A DNA stretch of 64,000 bases from Streptomyces anulatus (GCF_014650675.1 NZ_BMVK01000004.1:425880-489879); one strand, 5' to 3'; counted from the stretch's first letter, positions 16,287 to 24,904 are shown. Numbers and translations: made by a program. Notes: a model not told the origin generated them from the letters alone.

Positions 16287-18154
16287 CGGCCGCCGCGGCG
16301 GCGTCCGGCGGCGCCGTGCGGAACCTGACCCGCGGGCAGTGGCGGTTGCTGCTCGGGGGCACCGGCCTCGGACTGGTGGGCGTGGTGTGCACGCTGGCGC
16401 AGCCGGTGCTGCTGGGCGACCTGATCAGGGCCGCCGCGGACAACCGCCCGGTGGTCGGGATCGTCGTAGCGCTGGTCGTGCTGTTCCTGCTGGACGCCGT
16501 GCTCTCGGCCGCCCAGGGCTGTCTCATCGGCCGGGCGGGCGAGAACATCGTCCGCGACGCCCGGGTCCTGCTCTCGGGCAAGGTGCTCCGGGCCGACCGC
16601 GCGCACCTCGACACCCGGCGTCAGGGCGACCTGCACACCCGGCTGGTCTCCGACACCTCCCTGATGAAGATCGCGCTCACCCAGAGCCTCGCTCAGATCG
16701 TCCTCAACGGGCTGATCGTGGTCGGCGCCGTGGTGATGATGGCGTTCACCGATGTCTGGCTGCTTCTGATCGCCGTCGGATGCCTCGGTGTCGCCGGGAC
16801 CGGGTCGGTCTGGCTGGCCCGCGCGCTGCGCCGGGCCGCCCTGGCCAACCGGGAGGACATCGGCGACTTCGGCGCCGACCTGCAGCGCGTGCTCACCGCC
16901 CTGACGACGGTGAAGGCCGCCAATGCCGAGGGCCGTGAGCAGCTCCGCCTGGCGGAGTCCGCCGACCGCGCCCGTGCCTCCGGCAACCGGGTCACCGTGC
17001 TGAACGCCCTGTTCACGCCCGCGCTGAATGTCGGTCTCCAGGCGTCGCTCGCCGCCGTGATGGGCATCGGCATGGCCCGCGTCGTCAGCGGCTCCATCAG
17101 CCTGGCCGACTTCTCGGCGTTCACGATGTACCTGTTCTACCTGGTGTCTCCGCTGGTCCTGGTCTTCCTCTCGATCGGCACCTACCTCCAGGGCCGGGCG
17201 GCCGTCCAGCGCGTGGACGAACTCGACACTCTGCCGCAGGAGGACGAGCACCCGGCCGGCACCCCTGCCGGCGACCCGGTCGCCCTTCCGGCCCCGCCCG
17301 GCGGCCACCACGCGGTGGAGTTCCGCGATGTCTCCTTCGGCTACGGCGACCGGCAGGTGCTGGAAGGCGTGTCGCTCACCGTCCCCGCCCGAGGGCTCAC
17401 CGCCGTGGTGGGTGCCTCCGGCGCGGGCAAGACCACCGTCTTCCAGCTCATCGAGCGCTTCTACCGGCCCCGGGCAGGCGCGATCCTCCTCGACGGCAGG
17501 GACATCGCCCACCTCCCGTCCGCCGAGATCCGCGGCCGCGTCGGCTACGTCCAGCAGGACAACGCCGCGATGCGCGGAACCCTCCGCGAGAACATCGTGT
17601 ACGCCGCGCCCGACGCCACCGAGGCGGAGATCGCCGAGGCCGTCGAACTCGCCGGTCTCACCGAGGTGGTGGCGGAGCTGCCGGACGGCCTCGAAACCCT
17701 CCTCGGCGACCAGGGCACCGGACTCTCCGGCGGACAGCGGCAACGGCTCTGCGTGGCACGGGCGTTGCTCCAGAAGCCCGACGTGATGCTGCTCGACGAG
17801 GCTACCGCGCACCTGGACTCCGACGCGGAGGCGGCGCTGCGCGACAGTCTGCGCGGCATCGCCGAGCGGTGCGCCGTCGTCGCCATCGCCCACCGGATCT
17901 CCACGGTGGCCGAGGCCGACCGGATCGTGGTCCTGGACGAGGGCCGGGTGCGCGCCGTGGGCACGCACACCGAACTCCTCGGCAACGACGCCCTCTACCG
18001 GCGGCTGGCCGCCACTCAGTTCGCCGACGGCCCCCTCGGCGGACGCCCCGTGCCGGACCCCGTACCGGGCGGGGCCCAGGGCGCGGTGCCGGGCTCCGGT
18101 CCGGTGCCCGAGCCGGTCCCGGCCGCCCTGCCGGACGCGGGAGCCGTCCGGTGA
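16283..18154 (+). CDS. ABC exporter (fused membrane and ATPase domains)
   Basis: The protein has 623 residues. An N-terminal type I exporter domain with six membrane helices occupies about 20-320; the ATPase domain (about 345-580) has Walker A GASGAGKTT (residue 376 on), signature LSGGQRQRL (about 482), Walker B VMLLDEAT and the H-loop AIAHR. The last 40 residues are a Pro/Val/Gly-rich tail. Fused half-transporters of this kind act as homodimers and export lipids, peptides or natural products. Its place in the operon suggests it exports the locus product. Both ends overlap the neighbouring genes. Confidence 0.92.
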   Translation: MTAAAAASGGAVRNLTRGQWRLLLGGTGLGLVGVVCTLAQPVLLGDLIRAAADNRPVVGIVVALVVLFLLDAVLSAAQGCLIGRAGENIVRDARVLLSGKVLRADRAHLDTRRQGDLHTRLVSDTSLMKIALTQSLAQIVLNGLIVVGAVVMMAFTDVWLLLIAVGCLGVAGTGSVWLARALRRAALANREDIGDFGADLQRVLTALTTVKAANAEGREQLRLAESADRARASGNRVTVLNALFTPALNVGLQASLAAVMGIGMARVVSGSISLADFSAFTMYLFYLVSPLVLVFLSIGTYLQGRAAVQRVDELDTLPQEDEHPAGTPAGDPVALPAPPGGHHAVEFRDVSFGYGDRQVLEGVSLTVPARGLTAVVGASGAGKTTVFQLIERFYRPRAGAILLDGRDIAHLPSAEIRGRVGYVQQDNAAMRGTLRENIVYAAPDATEAEIAEAVELAGLTEVVAELPDGLETLLGDQGTGLSGGQRQRLCVARALLQKPDVMLLDEATAHLDSDAEAALRDSLRGIAERCAVVAIAHRISTVAEADRIVVLDEGRVRAVGTHTELLGNDALYRRLAATQFADGPLGGRPVPDPVPGGAQGAVPGSGPVPEPVPAALPDAGAVR

Positions 18155-19620
18155 GCACAGTGGACGCGGCGGTCGTGGGCAGCGGGCCGAACGGGCTGGC
18201 CGCCGCGGTCACCCTGGCCCGCGCCGGCCTGCGGGTGGCCGTGTACGAGGCCGCCGACACGATCGGCGGGGGACTGCGCGGCGCCGCGCTGTTCGACTCC
18301 GAGGTGGTGCACGACATCTGCGCGGCCGTCCACCCCTTGGCGGTGGCCTCGCCGTTCTTCCGGGAGTTCGACCTCGCGGGACGGGGCGTGCGGATGCTGC
18401 GGCCCGACGTCAGCTACGCCCATCCGCTGGGCGGCGACCGGGTGGCCCTCGCCCACCACGACCTGGACGCCACCTGCGCGGGCCTCGGCCCGGACGGGCC
18501 GCGCTGGCGGCGGCTGATGGAACCGCTGCTGACACACAGCGACGCCATGGTCGACCTGCTGCTGTCCGATCTGCGGAGCCCGCGCGGGCTGCGCGCCGCA
18601 CCCGCCGTACTGAGCCGGGTCCTGCTCCACGGGACCCGGCTCGGCTCCCGCACTTTCCGCGGCGAGGCGGCGCCCGCACTGCTCGCCGGGGCCGCCGCGC
18701 ACGTCGTCGGCCCGCTGCCCTCGCTGCCCGGCGCCGGGGTCGGGCTGCTGCTGGCCCAGTTGGCCCATGGCCCCGGCTGGCCACTGCCGCGCGGCGGCAG
18801 CCCGCGCATCGCCGAGGCCATGGCCGACGACATCCGGGCGCACGGAGGAGAACTGCATACCGGGCGGAAGATCACCGACCTGCGGGAACTGGCGGGGGCG
18901 CGGGCCGTTCTGCTGGACATCGCGCCGACCGCGCTGCCCGGCCTCGCCGGGGGCGCCCTGCCGCCCGGCTACACCCGGTGGCTGTCCCGGTACCGGTACG
19001 GCCCGGCCGCGGGCAAGGCGGACTTCCTGGTCTCCGGGCCGATCCCCTGGTCGGCCCCGGAGACCGGTCGGGCGGGCACCGTGCACCTGGGCGGCACGGC
19101 GGCCGAGGTCTTCCGCCAGGAGACCGCCAACGCCCGCGGCCGGGAGGGGGGTTCACCGTTCGTCCTGGTCGTCGACCCGGCCGTGACCGACCCGGGGCGC
19201 GAGGTGGCCGGGCGCCGCCCGGTGTGGGCGTACGCCCATCTGCCGCACGGCAGCGCGTGCGACCCGCTGCCCGTGATCCGCGCGGCCATCGAGCGGCACG
19301 CGCCGGGCTTCACCGACTCGATCGTCGCCCAACGCGGTCTGTCCGGGCGGGACTACGCCGCCTACAACCCCAACTACGTAGGCGGCGACATCGCGACCGG
19401 GGCGATCGACCTGCGGCAGACCGTGTTCCGGCCCGTCCCCCGGTGGGACCCCTACCGGACCCCGCTGCCCGGCGTCTACCTCTGCTCGGCGGCCACCCCG
19501 CCCGGACCCGGGGTGCACGGTATGTGCGGCCTTCTCGCGGCCCGGTCAGCGTTGCGCCGCGAGTTCGGATGGCCGCTGCCCGCGCTCGGCCCGGTCGGCG
19601 CGGGAACCCCGGCCGCATGA
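18151..19620 (+). CDS. FAD/NAD(P)-dependent oxidoreductase (phytoene desaturase-like)
   Basis: The protein has 489 residues from GTG 18151, which overlaps the transporter stop by 4 bp (GTGA). The N-terminus has the dinucleotide-binding GxGxxG motif in AAVVGSGPNGLAAAV and the acidic end of strand 2 in VAVYEA. The C-terminus has the FAD-contacting GVYLCSAATPPGPGVHG motif. The overall layout matches the CrtI-like amine oxidase superfamily, which desaturates, oxidises or isomerises lipophilic substrates. No carotenoid genes are nearby, so its substrate is probably the product of this operon. Confidence 0.87.
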   Translation: MSTVDAAVVGSGPNGLAAAVTLARAGLRVAVYEAADTIGGGLRGAALFDSEVVHDICAAVHPLAVASPFFREFDLAGRGVRMLRPDVSYAHPLGGDRVALAHHDLDATCAGLGPDGPRWRRLMEPLLTHSDAMVDLLLSDLRSPRGLRAAPAVLSRVLLHGTRLGSRTFRGEAAPALLAGAAAHVVGPLPSLPGAGVGLLLAQLAHGPGWPLPRGGSPRIAEAMADDIRAHGGELHTGRKITDLRELAGARAVLLDIAPTALPGLAGGALPPGYTRWLSRYRYGPAAGKADFLVSGPIPWSAPETGRAGTVHLGGTAAEVFRQETANARGREGGSPFVLVVDPAVTDPGREVAGRRPVWAYAHLPHGSACDPLPVIRAAIERHAPGFTDSIVAQRGLSGRDYAAYNPNYVGGDIATGAIDLRQTVFRPVPRWDPYRTPLPGVYLCSAATPPGPGVHGMCGLLAARSALRREFGWPLPALGPVGAGTPAA

Positions 19621-19646
19621 CGACCCTGCCCGGCCCGGCCGGCGCC

Positions 19647-19675
19647 ACCCCGGCCCCGGTCCGCGGGCCCGGGGT
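19647..19675. terminator. GC hairpin between convergent genes
   Basis: ACCCCGGCCC (19647-19656) can pair with GGGCCCGGGGT (19665-19675), leaving one bulged base and an 8-nt loop. It lies in the short gap between the convergent oxidoreductase and regulator genes. There is no U-tract, as is common in Streptomyces. Assigned as terminator by position only. Confidence 0.4.
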
Positions 19676-20688
19676 CACACCCAGCCGCGTTCCCGGGCCA
19701 GCAGCGCCGCCTGGGCCCTGCTGCACGCGCCCAGCAGAGCCAGCAGATCGGAGACATGGCGCCGGTAGGTGCGCAGCGACATGCCCGCCGCCCGGGCGCC
19801 CGCCTCGTCCTTGGTGGCGGTGCACATGAGGAGCAGCACCGTGCGCTGGGTCCCGGTGGGGCAGTCGGTGCCCGGCTTCGGCGCGGGACGGTCGGCGAGG
19901 TCCGTCGCCGCCGCCCACAACCTTTCGAAGAGGGTGACGAGACTGCTCACCGGGCCGCTCTCCTCGATGCACAGCACGCCCCGGTCGATGTCGTGCGCGT
20001 CGACGGGAACCAGCGCGGTGCGCCGGTCGTAGACCAGTACCAGTTCCGAGAGCCCCTCCGCGACCCTGACCTCCGCGCCGTGGGAGCGCAGCCGCCGGAG
20101 GTGGTCCGCGCCGGTCGGGGGCGTCGGAGCATCGCTCCCCACCAGGGTCCGCACCCGGACGCCGCGCCGCAGGCAGCGCAGGCCGAGTGAGAGAGTGTGG
20201 GCCGTGCCCAGCGGTACCAGGGCCCGGTTGGGCACCGCCGCCAGGATCTCGGCGTCGGCGTGGAAGGCCGCCCGGTCGATCCGGGCGAGGGCCTGCCCCA
20301 GGTCCTCCAGGCGGTCCAGGGCGATCGCGGAACCCGCGTAGACGCCCCCGCCGCCCGCGATGGAGGGGGCGGGCACGTCCCGCCACAGGGAGCGCAGGAT
20401 CGGCCGCGGGTCGGCGAGGCGGCGCAGCGTCCGGTAGGCGGCGTCCAACTGCTCCTCCGCCAGTCGCGCCACCACGACCCCCGGGTCCGTGGCCCAGGTC
20501 CGCACCTCGCTCCCGTGCAGCAGCCCCCGGTCGCGCAGCCGCTCCGCGGCCCGGTGCACGCCCTCCTCGTCCACCGGCGCGGCGGTGCGCGCGTCACGGA
20601 CGGCGGCGCCCGGATTCCGCAGGAAAAACCGGTACACCGCTTCTTCGGTGCTGCTCAGACCGAGTGGCGACATCGTATGGGACCCCAT
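19675..20688 (-). CDS. Regulator with TrmB-like and LuxR-like helix-turn-helices
   Basis: The protein has 337 residues from ATG 20688, chosen for the AAGGGAAGG ribosome-binding site just upstream. The N-terminus (about 8-65; STEEAVYRFFLRNPGAAVRD) is a TrmB-like winged helix. The middle resembles the phospholipase-D-like effector fold of TrmB proteins. The C-terminus (about 290-335; AARAAGMSLRTYRRHVSDLL) is a LuxR-type helix-turn-helix. Such proteins are frequent in Streptomyces natural-product loci. It converges on the exporter/oxidoreductase operon and is divergent from the next regulator, with a perfect inverted repeat between them. Confidence 0.82.
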   Translation of the reverse strand: MGSHTMSPLGLSSTEEAVYRFFLRNPGAAVRDARTAAPVDEEGVHRAAERLRDRGLLHGSEVRTWATDPGVVVARLAEEQLDAAYRTLRRLADPRPILRSLWRDVPAPSIAGGGGVYAGSAIALDRLEDLGQALARIDRAAFHADAEILAAVPNRALVPLGTAHTLSLGLRCLRRGVRVRTLVGSDAPTPPTGADHLRRLRSHGAEVRVAEGLSELVLVYDRRTALVPVDAHDIDRGVLCIEESGPVSSLVTLFERLWAAATDLADRPAPKPGTDCPTGTQRTVLLLMCTATKDEAGARAAGMSLRTYRRHVSDLLALLGACSRAQAALLARERGWV

Positions 20689-20744
20689 GGCCCTTCCCTT
20701 GATCATGTCCGGCGGGACGGAGGAGCCCAAGTCTGCCCGGGGAG

Positions 20745-20781
20745 GCGGGGCGTGAGGTCTCAGCGAAGTCTCACGCCCCGC
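20745..20781. promoter_or_regulatory. Perfect 12-bp inverted repeat between divergent regulators
   Basis: GCGGGGCGTGAG (20745-20756) and CTCACGCCCCGC (20770-20781) are perfect inverted repeats around a 13-bp spacer that carries a direct GTCTC repeat. The centre-to-centre distance is about 25 bp. It sits in the roughly 190-bp gap between two divergent regulator genes and has no U-tract, so an operator is more likely than a terminator. The binding protein is unknown; either flanking regulator is a candidate. Confidence 0.6.
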
Positions 20782-20813
20782 TGGTACCAGGGAAGTTCCG
20801 GATGCGTGACCAC

Positions 20814-20842
20814 TTGAATGAACGGGCTCTGATCGCTATGAC
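20814..20842 (+). promoter_or_regulatory. Putative promoter of the P-loop/HTH regulator gene
   Basis: TTGAAT (20814-20819) and TATGAC (20837-20842) are separated by 17 bp, close to the housekeeping sigma consensus spacing. The start codon is 36 bp downstream. The inverted repeat ends about 33 bp upstream of the -35 box, where a bound regulator could activate or block it. Confidence 0.45.
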
Positions 20843-20877
20843 AGGGGGCCGTGCACCGAAGTGATCCTGGAGGTCCA

Positions 20878-22731
20878 ATGGCCGAGGCACCCGCAGCCGC
20901 AGCGCCGGAACAAGCCACGCCGAACTCCCTTCGGGAGGTGGTGGCAAGCCGTGATCTGGCCAATCTCACCGGCCCGCTCGGCAGCGGGAAGTCCCGGTTA
21001 GTCGCCGGACTCGGGCCCCTCTCCCTCGTTGACCTCGACCGGCCCGGCGCCCTGGAGCGGCTGCCGACCGCGCTCGCCGAGGACACCCCGGCTCCGCTGG
21101 TCGTGGACAGCGCCGACGACGACCGTGCCCTGGCCGCGCTGGAGCCGCTGCGGCTGCGCCGGCCGGGCAGCGGCCGGCCCGTCCTCGTGGTCAGCAGACG
21201 CTCCCTGCTGGCCCGGCCGGGATGGGCCGACACGGGGGTCGCGGTCGTGGAGACCGTCCCGTGGCCGGACGCGCGGATCGGGCGTCTGACGGCGGAGGCG
21301 CGGGTGACCGACGCGCGGTGCCGGGAGCTGATCGTCCGGCTCGCCGCGGGCAACCCGCTGATCGCCGACGCGGCCTGCCGGGCCGTCCACGCGGGTGCGC
21401 CGCCGACCGCGGCCGGGGCGGTGGCCGACGGCGCCGCCCGGGAGATCGTGGAGCGGCTCTCCCGGGAGCGGCCCGCCGGGCCGTGGCAGCACGCCCTGGT
21501 CCGGCTGGCCACCGTGTGGTCGGCGGACGAGGAACTGCTCGACGCCGACCCGGACCTGTTCGACACCCTGGCGGGGCTCAGCCCGGTCGTCCCCACCGAA
21601 CTCGGGTTGGCCCTCACCGAGCCCTTCCGCGGGGTGATCGAACTGGCCCATCGCTGGCGTCGGCCCGCCGCCCACCGCGGCGCGTGGGCCCGCGCGCTGG
21701 CCCACCGCAAGAAGCTGCTGGCCGACGAGCCCGCCGCCGACCGCCGTAGCCGTCTCACCGAGGGGATCATCGCTCTGGCCGATGACGACGCCGTCCGCGA
21801 GACCATGTTCCCCATCAGCGTGACCCGGGACGTGATCCACACCGCTACCCCGGACGACGCCGACACCATCGGCACCCTGATGCGCCAGTGGGCCCGGCAG
21901 GGCGGGCTGGACGTGCGCTGGACCGACCGCCTGGTGGAACGCTGGCTCGTCGACGACCCCGCCAGCTTCCAGCTGATCCGGGACGGCGGCGACCGGATCA
22001 TCGGCCTGACGAACACCCAGCAGGTCACCGAACGCACCATGAACTGTGTGGAACCTCTGCTCCAGCAGCACACGGACCGGCTGCTCGGCCGCCCGCGCGG
22101 CGCCGGGGGATGGCTGCTCGGCGCGGCCTACTGCCCCGACCGGGGCGCCCATGCGCACCTGCTGCGCGGCCTGCTGCGCCAGGTCATCACGGGCGGCCTG
22201 CTGCTGACGGTGTCCACCCCGAACCCGGACTACCAGCGGCTGCTGCGCGGGCTGCGCTTCCAGCGTCACGGCACCACCACCGACGACGTCTACCGCTGCG
22301 GGCGCAAGCCCGAGATCTTCAGCCAGGACTTCGGCTCCGCCGCGCTGCCCGTCTGGACGGAGCGGCTCGCCCGCACCTCGGGAGCGCGCGGCGGCCCGCG
22401 TCCGACCGGCCAGGAGGTGGCCCGTGCCCTCGCCGTCATCGCCGACCCGGCCCGGCTTGCCGAGAGCCCGCTGCTCTCCTCGCCGCGCCCCCGGACGGTG
22501 GCGGAACTGCGCGCGGACCTGTGGGAGGCGGTGCGACGGCTGGCGGACAGCGAGGTGCGCGAGGAGGCCGAGGCCGGGTGGATTCTCCAGCACTACTACC
22601 TCGGACGGCCGCGCACCCATCAGCGGCTCGCCCAGCAGCTCCACATCAGCCGCGCCACCTACTTCCGACGGCTCCGGCACGGCCTGGACCTGGTGGGCGG
22701 CGGACTCGCGGCGGAACGGAGCGTCCCATGA
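20878..22731 (+). CDS. P-loop/acetyltransferase-like regulator with C-terminal HTH
   Basis: The protein has 617 residues from ATG 20878, preceded by GGAGG. It has an N-terminal P-loop (TGPLGSGKSR, about 31-40) and a Walker-B-like LVVDSADDD, a STAND-like helical part to about 300, a middle region that resembles a GNAT fold (ATPDDADTIGTLMRQW, then RIIGLTNTQQV), and a C-terminal helix-turn-helix (QRLAQQLHISRATYFRRL, about 588-605). I do not know a named family with this order. It is divergent from the TrmB/LuxR regulator and probably a pathway-specific regulator of the preceding operon. The domain names beyond the P-loop and HTH are inferred. Confidence 0.75.
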   Translation: MAEAPAAAAPEQATPNSLREVVASRDLANLTGPLGSGKSRLVAGLGPLSLVDLDRPGALERLPTALAEDTPAPLVVDSADDDRALAALEPLRLRRPGSGRPVLVVSRRSLLARPGWADTGVAVVETVPWPDARIGRLTAEARVTDARCRELIVRLAAGNPLIADAACRAVHAGAPPTAAGAVADGAAREIVERLSRERPAGPWQHALVRLATVWSADEELLDADPDLFDTLAGLSPVVPTELGLALTEPFRGVIELAHRWRRPAAHRGAWARALAHRKKLLADEPAADRRSRLTEGIIALADDDAVRETMFPISVTRDVIHTATPDDADTIGTLMRQWARQGGLDVRWTDRLVERWLVDDPASFQLIRDGGDRIIGLTNTQQVTERTMNCVEPLLQQHTDRLLGRPRGAGGWLLGAAYCPDRGAHAHLLRGLLRQVITGGLLLTVSTPNPDYQRLLRGLRFQRHGTTTDDVYRCGRKPEIFSQDFGSAALPVWTERLARTSGARGGPRPTGQEVARALAVIADPARLAESPLLSSPRPRTVAELRADLWEAVRRLADSEVREEAEAGWILQHYYLGRPRTHQRLAQQLHISRATYFRRLRHGLDLVGGGLAAERSVP

Positions 22732-22847
22732 GGGGTGCCGGGATGACGGCAGCGGCGGTGGGCGGCGGGCCGGGTGCCTCAGCGGTGGACCTCGCCCGGC
22801 TCGGCCCTGCCGGGACCAGGAGCTGCGGCACCGTCACGAAGGTGTAG
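22728..22847 (+). CDS. Short coupled open frame, probably truncated
   Basis: The product has 39 residues. ATG 22728 overlaps the preceding stop (ATGA), so it would be translated if real. The last residues come from sequence that, on the other strand, belongs to a decayed IS3 transposase. It is therefore probably the stump of a gene cut by that insertion. It contains one Cys and no recognisable domain. A peptide precursor is conceivable but not supported. Confidence 0.3.
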   Translation: MRGAGMTAAAVGGGPGASAVDLARLGPAGTRSCGTVTKV

Positions 22848-23070
22848 CCGCAGGCGGTGAGGGCGTAGATGACGAGATCGGTGCGCAGGTGATCCGCGAT
22901 CGGCCTGCCGGTCGGATGCCGTGAGGCGAGGTCGATGACGGTGGCCAGGCAGAGGAACTACCCGCTCGCCGGCGCAGTGATGCTCCGCATCACGCGGGCG
23001 ACCCGTTTGTGGTTGACACGTTTGCCGGTCTCGCGGAGCTCGGCGGTGATCCTGGGGGCACCACTTCGTC
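22815..23070 (-). pseudogene. IS3-family transposase (OrfB) remnant
   Basis: Read on the minus strand, the region gives RITAELRETGKRVNHKRVAR and VMRS, typical of the HTH_21 part of IS3 OrfB. After an internal deletion and stop it gives LCLATVIDLASRHPTGRPIA and DHLRTDLVIYAL, which is part of the rve integrase core. The segment normally between these blocks, including the first catalytic Asp, is missing. No inverted repeats are left. It marks the right border of the preceding gene cluster. Confidence 0.7.
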
Positions 23071-23113
23071 GTTCGTCGAGGTGGTGCGGTCGATTTTGAG
23101 GTTGTCGGTCAAT

Positions 23114-23240
23114 TCATGCTGCGAGGGTGACGGTGGGGGTTCGGGGTTCGTAGAAGGTGCCGTCGCGGAGCATGGCGAACAGGACGTTGATGCGCCGGCG
23201 GGCGAGGCGGAGGAGGGCTCGGGGTGTTTGTGTCCTGAAC
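23114..23240 (-). pseudogene. IS110-family transposase 3' end remnant
   Basis: The minus strand encodes ALLRLARRRINVLFAMLRDG, then TFYEPRTPTVTLAA and a stop, which matches the C-terminal end of IS110/IS116/IS902 transposases (ARRRxxVLxAxLRDxxxF). Nothing of the DEDD catalytic domain remains. Confidence 0.6.
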
Positions 23241-23313
23241 GCGAAAGGGGTCTGTTTGTAGGGCAGTTCCCAAAAGCGATGCTGTGCGAGAGATGAAGGA
23301 GCTCTTTTCGGCC

Positions 23314-23490
23314 TCATGTTGAGGCGTGGTGCAGGACGACGACGGCTTTCACGATGTCGGTGATCCGGGTTGGTACTACAGCTGAGCTTGCGGAGCAGGC
23401 CCCAGCCCTTGAGGGCGGCCGTGGCCTGCTCGCCGAGGCAGCCGCTGCAACGCGCTGAGGCCCAGCTCTCGAACATCCCGTCAAAGAAGA
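23314..23490 (-). pseudogene. IS5-type (DDE_Tnp_4-like) transposase remnant
   Basis: The minus strand encodes LGEQATAALKGWGLLRKL and then, after a frameshift near 23380, RITDIVKAVVVLHHAST and a stop. This is the usual C-terminus of DDE_Tnp_4-type IS5-group transposases (KxWxLLRKLRC...ITDIVxAVxVLHxAS). Upstream sequence to about 23600 shows no clear continuation. It abuts the IS110 remnant, so elements were inserted side by side or into one another. Confidence 0.55.
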
Positions 23491-23608
23491 TCAACCTCCG
23501 GTACCCCGCGGCGCCACGGCGGGCGCCTTGTTCGAGGCCATCCGTTGCACCCGGTGCTTTGCCTGGATGGGCGAGGTATGCGCCGACCGGGGTTGCAGAA
23601 CGACCCAG

Positions 23609-24145
23609 TCAGCGGCGAGCTCCGGTGACCACGACCAGCAGCGGAACGAGCCGGGACGGAGGAATTTGATATTGCCCACGTCCGGTCGTCTCCAGCCAGC
23701 CGGCGGAAACGAGTTGTCGTAGATGGTGATAGATCTGCCCGGTCGTACCGAGCCCCTCCAGCTCCACAAGTTCGGTAACCGCAGTCCGTCCTCCAGCCAA
23801 GGCCTGGATCAGGCGCAACCGCACGGGGTGCCCCAAAGCTCCCAGCGTGTCGGCCGCCTCAGACCAGTCAGAACTCAACACCGACTCCGTGGCTTCGGAC
23901 CGTTCCCACTCCACAAGCTCACCGTCCAGACCGACCACGGACCCGGTAAAGATCACTCCCCCTCGCGCTACTTCCTGCAAGCGCTCCCGAAGTTTCGGCA
24001 ATGCCCAGTAAGCTTCAATCGACGCGGTTTTGGCACCTGGCTCAGGCGTGGCGCTCTGCACTCGCTCCTCAAGCTCGGAGAGTCGCCGAGAAACCTCGGC
24101 GACCTGCCCAACCAACGCGTCCCACGACGGCGCAAGATCACCCAT
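23609..24145 (-). CDS. ArsR-like winged-helix regulator
   Basis: The protein has 178 residues. The N-terminal 40 residues form a short coiled coil (VAEVSRRLSELEERV). A domain of about 50 residues follows, and then an ArsR/HTH_20 winged helix at about 97-160 (LGALGHPVRLRLIQALAGGR, LGTTGQIYHHLRQLVSAGWL). No metal-binding Cys is present, so it senses something other than soft metals, or works through protein contacts. It stands intact among decayed mobile elements and is divergent from the small secreted protein gene. Confidence 0.85.
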   Translation of the reverse strand: MGDLAPSWDALVGQVAEVSRRLSELEERVQSATPEPGAKTASIEAYWALPKLRERLQEVARGGVIFTGSVVGLDGELVEWERSEATESVLSSDWSEAADTLGALGHPVRLRLIQALAGGRTAVTELVELEGLGTTGQIYHHLRQLVSAGWLETTGRGQYQIPPSRLVPLLVVVTGARR

Positions 24146-24403
24146 TCGGTCAGCCTATCGTCGGACGCGCGCGCACGGCCCTCGCCCACCGAAGTGAACC
24201 TGCAGTCCGTCTGGCCCCGGTCGGCGACAGTGACGCATGGGCAGGCGTTGGATTGCCCGTTATGGCCGTCAGCATATCGGCCGCCTTCGAGGTCCGGACG
24301 GCGGAAGCAGGGGAAGCGTTCCTGCGGTGAACCTTCACGCCTGCTCGGGTGACGGCTGGGGTTCCGGGCTTCGCGGCGGGCGGTGCGGCCGGTAAACACT
24401 GGG

Positions 24404-24652
24404 GTGATCAAGAACTTCGTGCGCGGTTTCAGTGCGCTTTCCCTCGCCCTCGTACCCCTGCTCTCCGCTCCTGCAGCACAGGCCGCTCCGGCGGCGGAGG
24501 TGGTGACACTGACCGATGCCGTCGGCCCGGTCCAGGTGACGACCAGCCCTCTCCGCATCAACTCGGAGACCACCTCACACGGTGTCGGCGTCATCGCCCT
24601 GACTCCGTACGGAGTTGCCCACGGAGTGCCAACAGGCTCGTACCGCGTCTAA
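24404..24652 (+). CDS. Small secreted protein
   Basis: From GTG 24404 the product has 82 residues; an in-frame GTG at 24383 gives seven more. It has a classic signal peptide: Lys/Arg N-region, hydrophobic core (ALSLALVPLLSAP) and an AQA-AP cleavage site near residue 29. The mature part of about 53 residues (VTLTDAVGPVQVTTSPLRIN...) has no cysteine and no domain I recognise. It may be the N-terminus of a longer secreted protein, because it stops just before a probable transposon remnant. Mobile-element neighbours suggest transfer or decay. Confidence 0.6.
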   Translation: MIKNFVRGFSALSLALVPLLSAPAAQAAPAAEVVTLTDAVGPVQVTTSPLRINSETTSHGVGVIALTPYGVAHGVPTGSYRV

Positions 24653-24689
24653 GTACTCTGTGAGCCCGTGGACGACGTCCCTCTCGCGC

Positions 24690-24880
24690 CCGGCGGCCTG
24701 GTCGTCCGGGGCCCCGGCACGGAGGCCGCGGCGAGGTGGAGACGGGTGCCCATGTCGGGGTTGACCTCACCGTAGGGGCCGGACAGGGGACCAGAACAGC
24801 GGGGTCAGGCCGCGCCGGTCGGTGGGCGTGAGGAGGTCCGGCCACTCCGGTTGGCCTACGAACCCCAATCGGCTGCGGCC
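24690..24880 (-). pseudogene. Probable Tn3-like transposase C-terminal remnant
   Basis: The minus strand reads PEWPDLLTPTDRRGLTPLFW and then, one frame over, PYGEVNPDMGTRLHLAA. Spliced across the frameshift, this resembles the PLFW-x-x-V-x-PYG-x-x-x-x-DM-x-x-RL end of actinobacterial Tn3-type transposases. The continuity of the motif across a single-base frame change supports a decayed gene rather than chance. The family call is from memory of the motif and needs a search. Confidence 0.4.
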
Positions 24881-24904
24881 AGGTGAGGAGTTCCGACCGC
24901 CCGG

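Noticed and set aside
16283..18154. The ABC exporter as part of a lantibiotic-type peptidase-exporter
   Set aside because: There is no N-terminal C39 peptidase domain; the protein begins directly with the membrane domain.
22728..22847. The 39-codon frame as a precursor peptide of the neighbouring operon
   Set aside because: It ends inside transposase-derived sequence, has no leader/core pattern, and lies beyond the regulator rather than in the biosynthetic operon.
24383..24652. The small secreted protein as an immunity or T7SS substrate
   Set aside because: It has a Sec signal peptide, lies in the decayed island away from the T7SS genes, and shows no ESX features.
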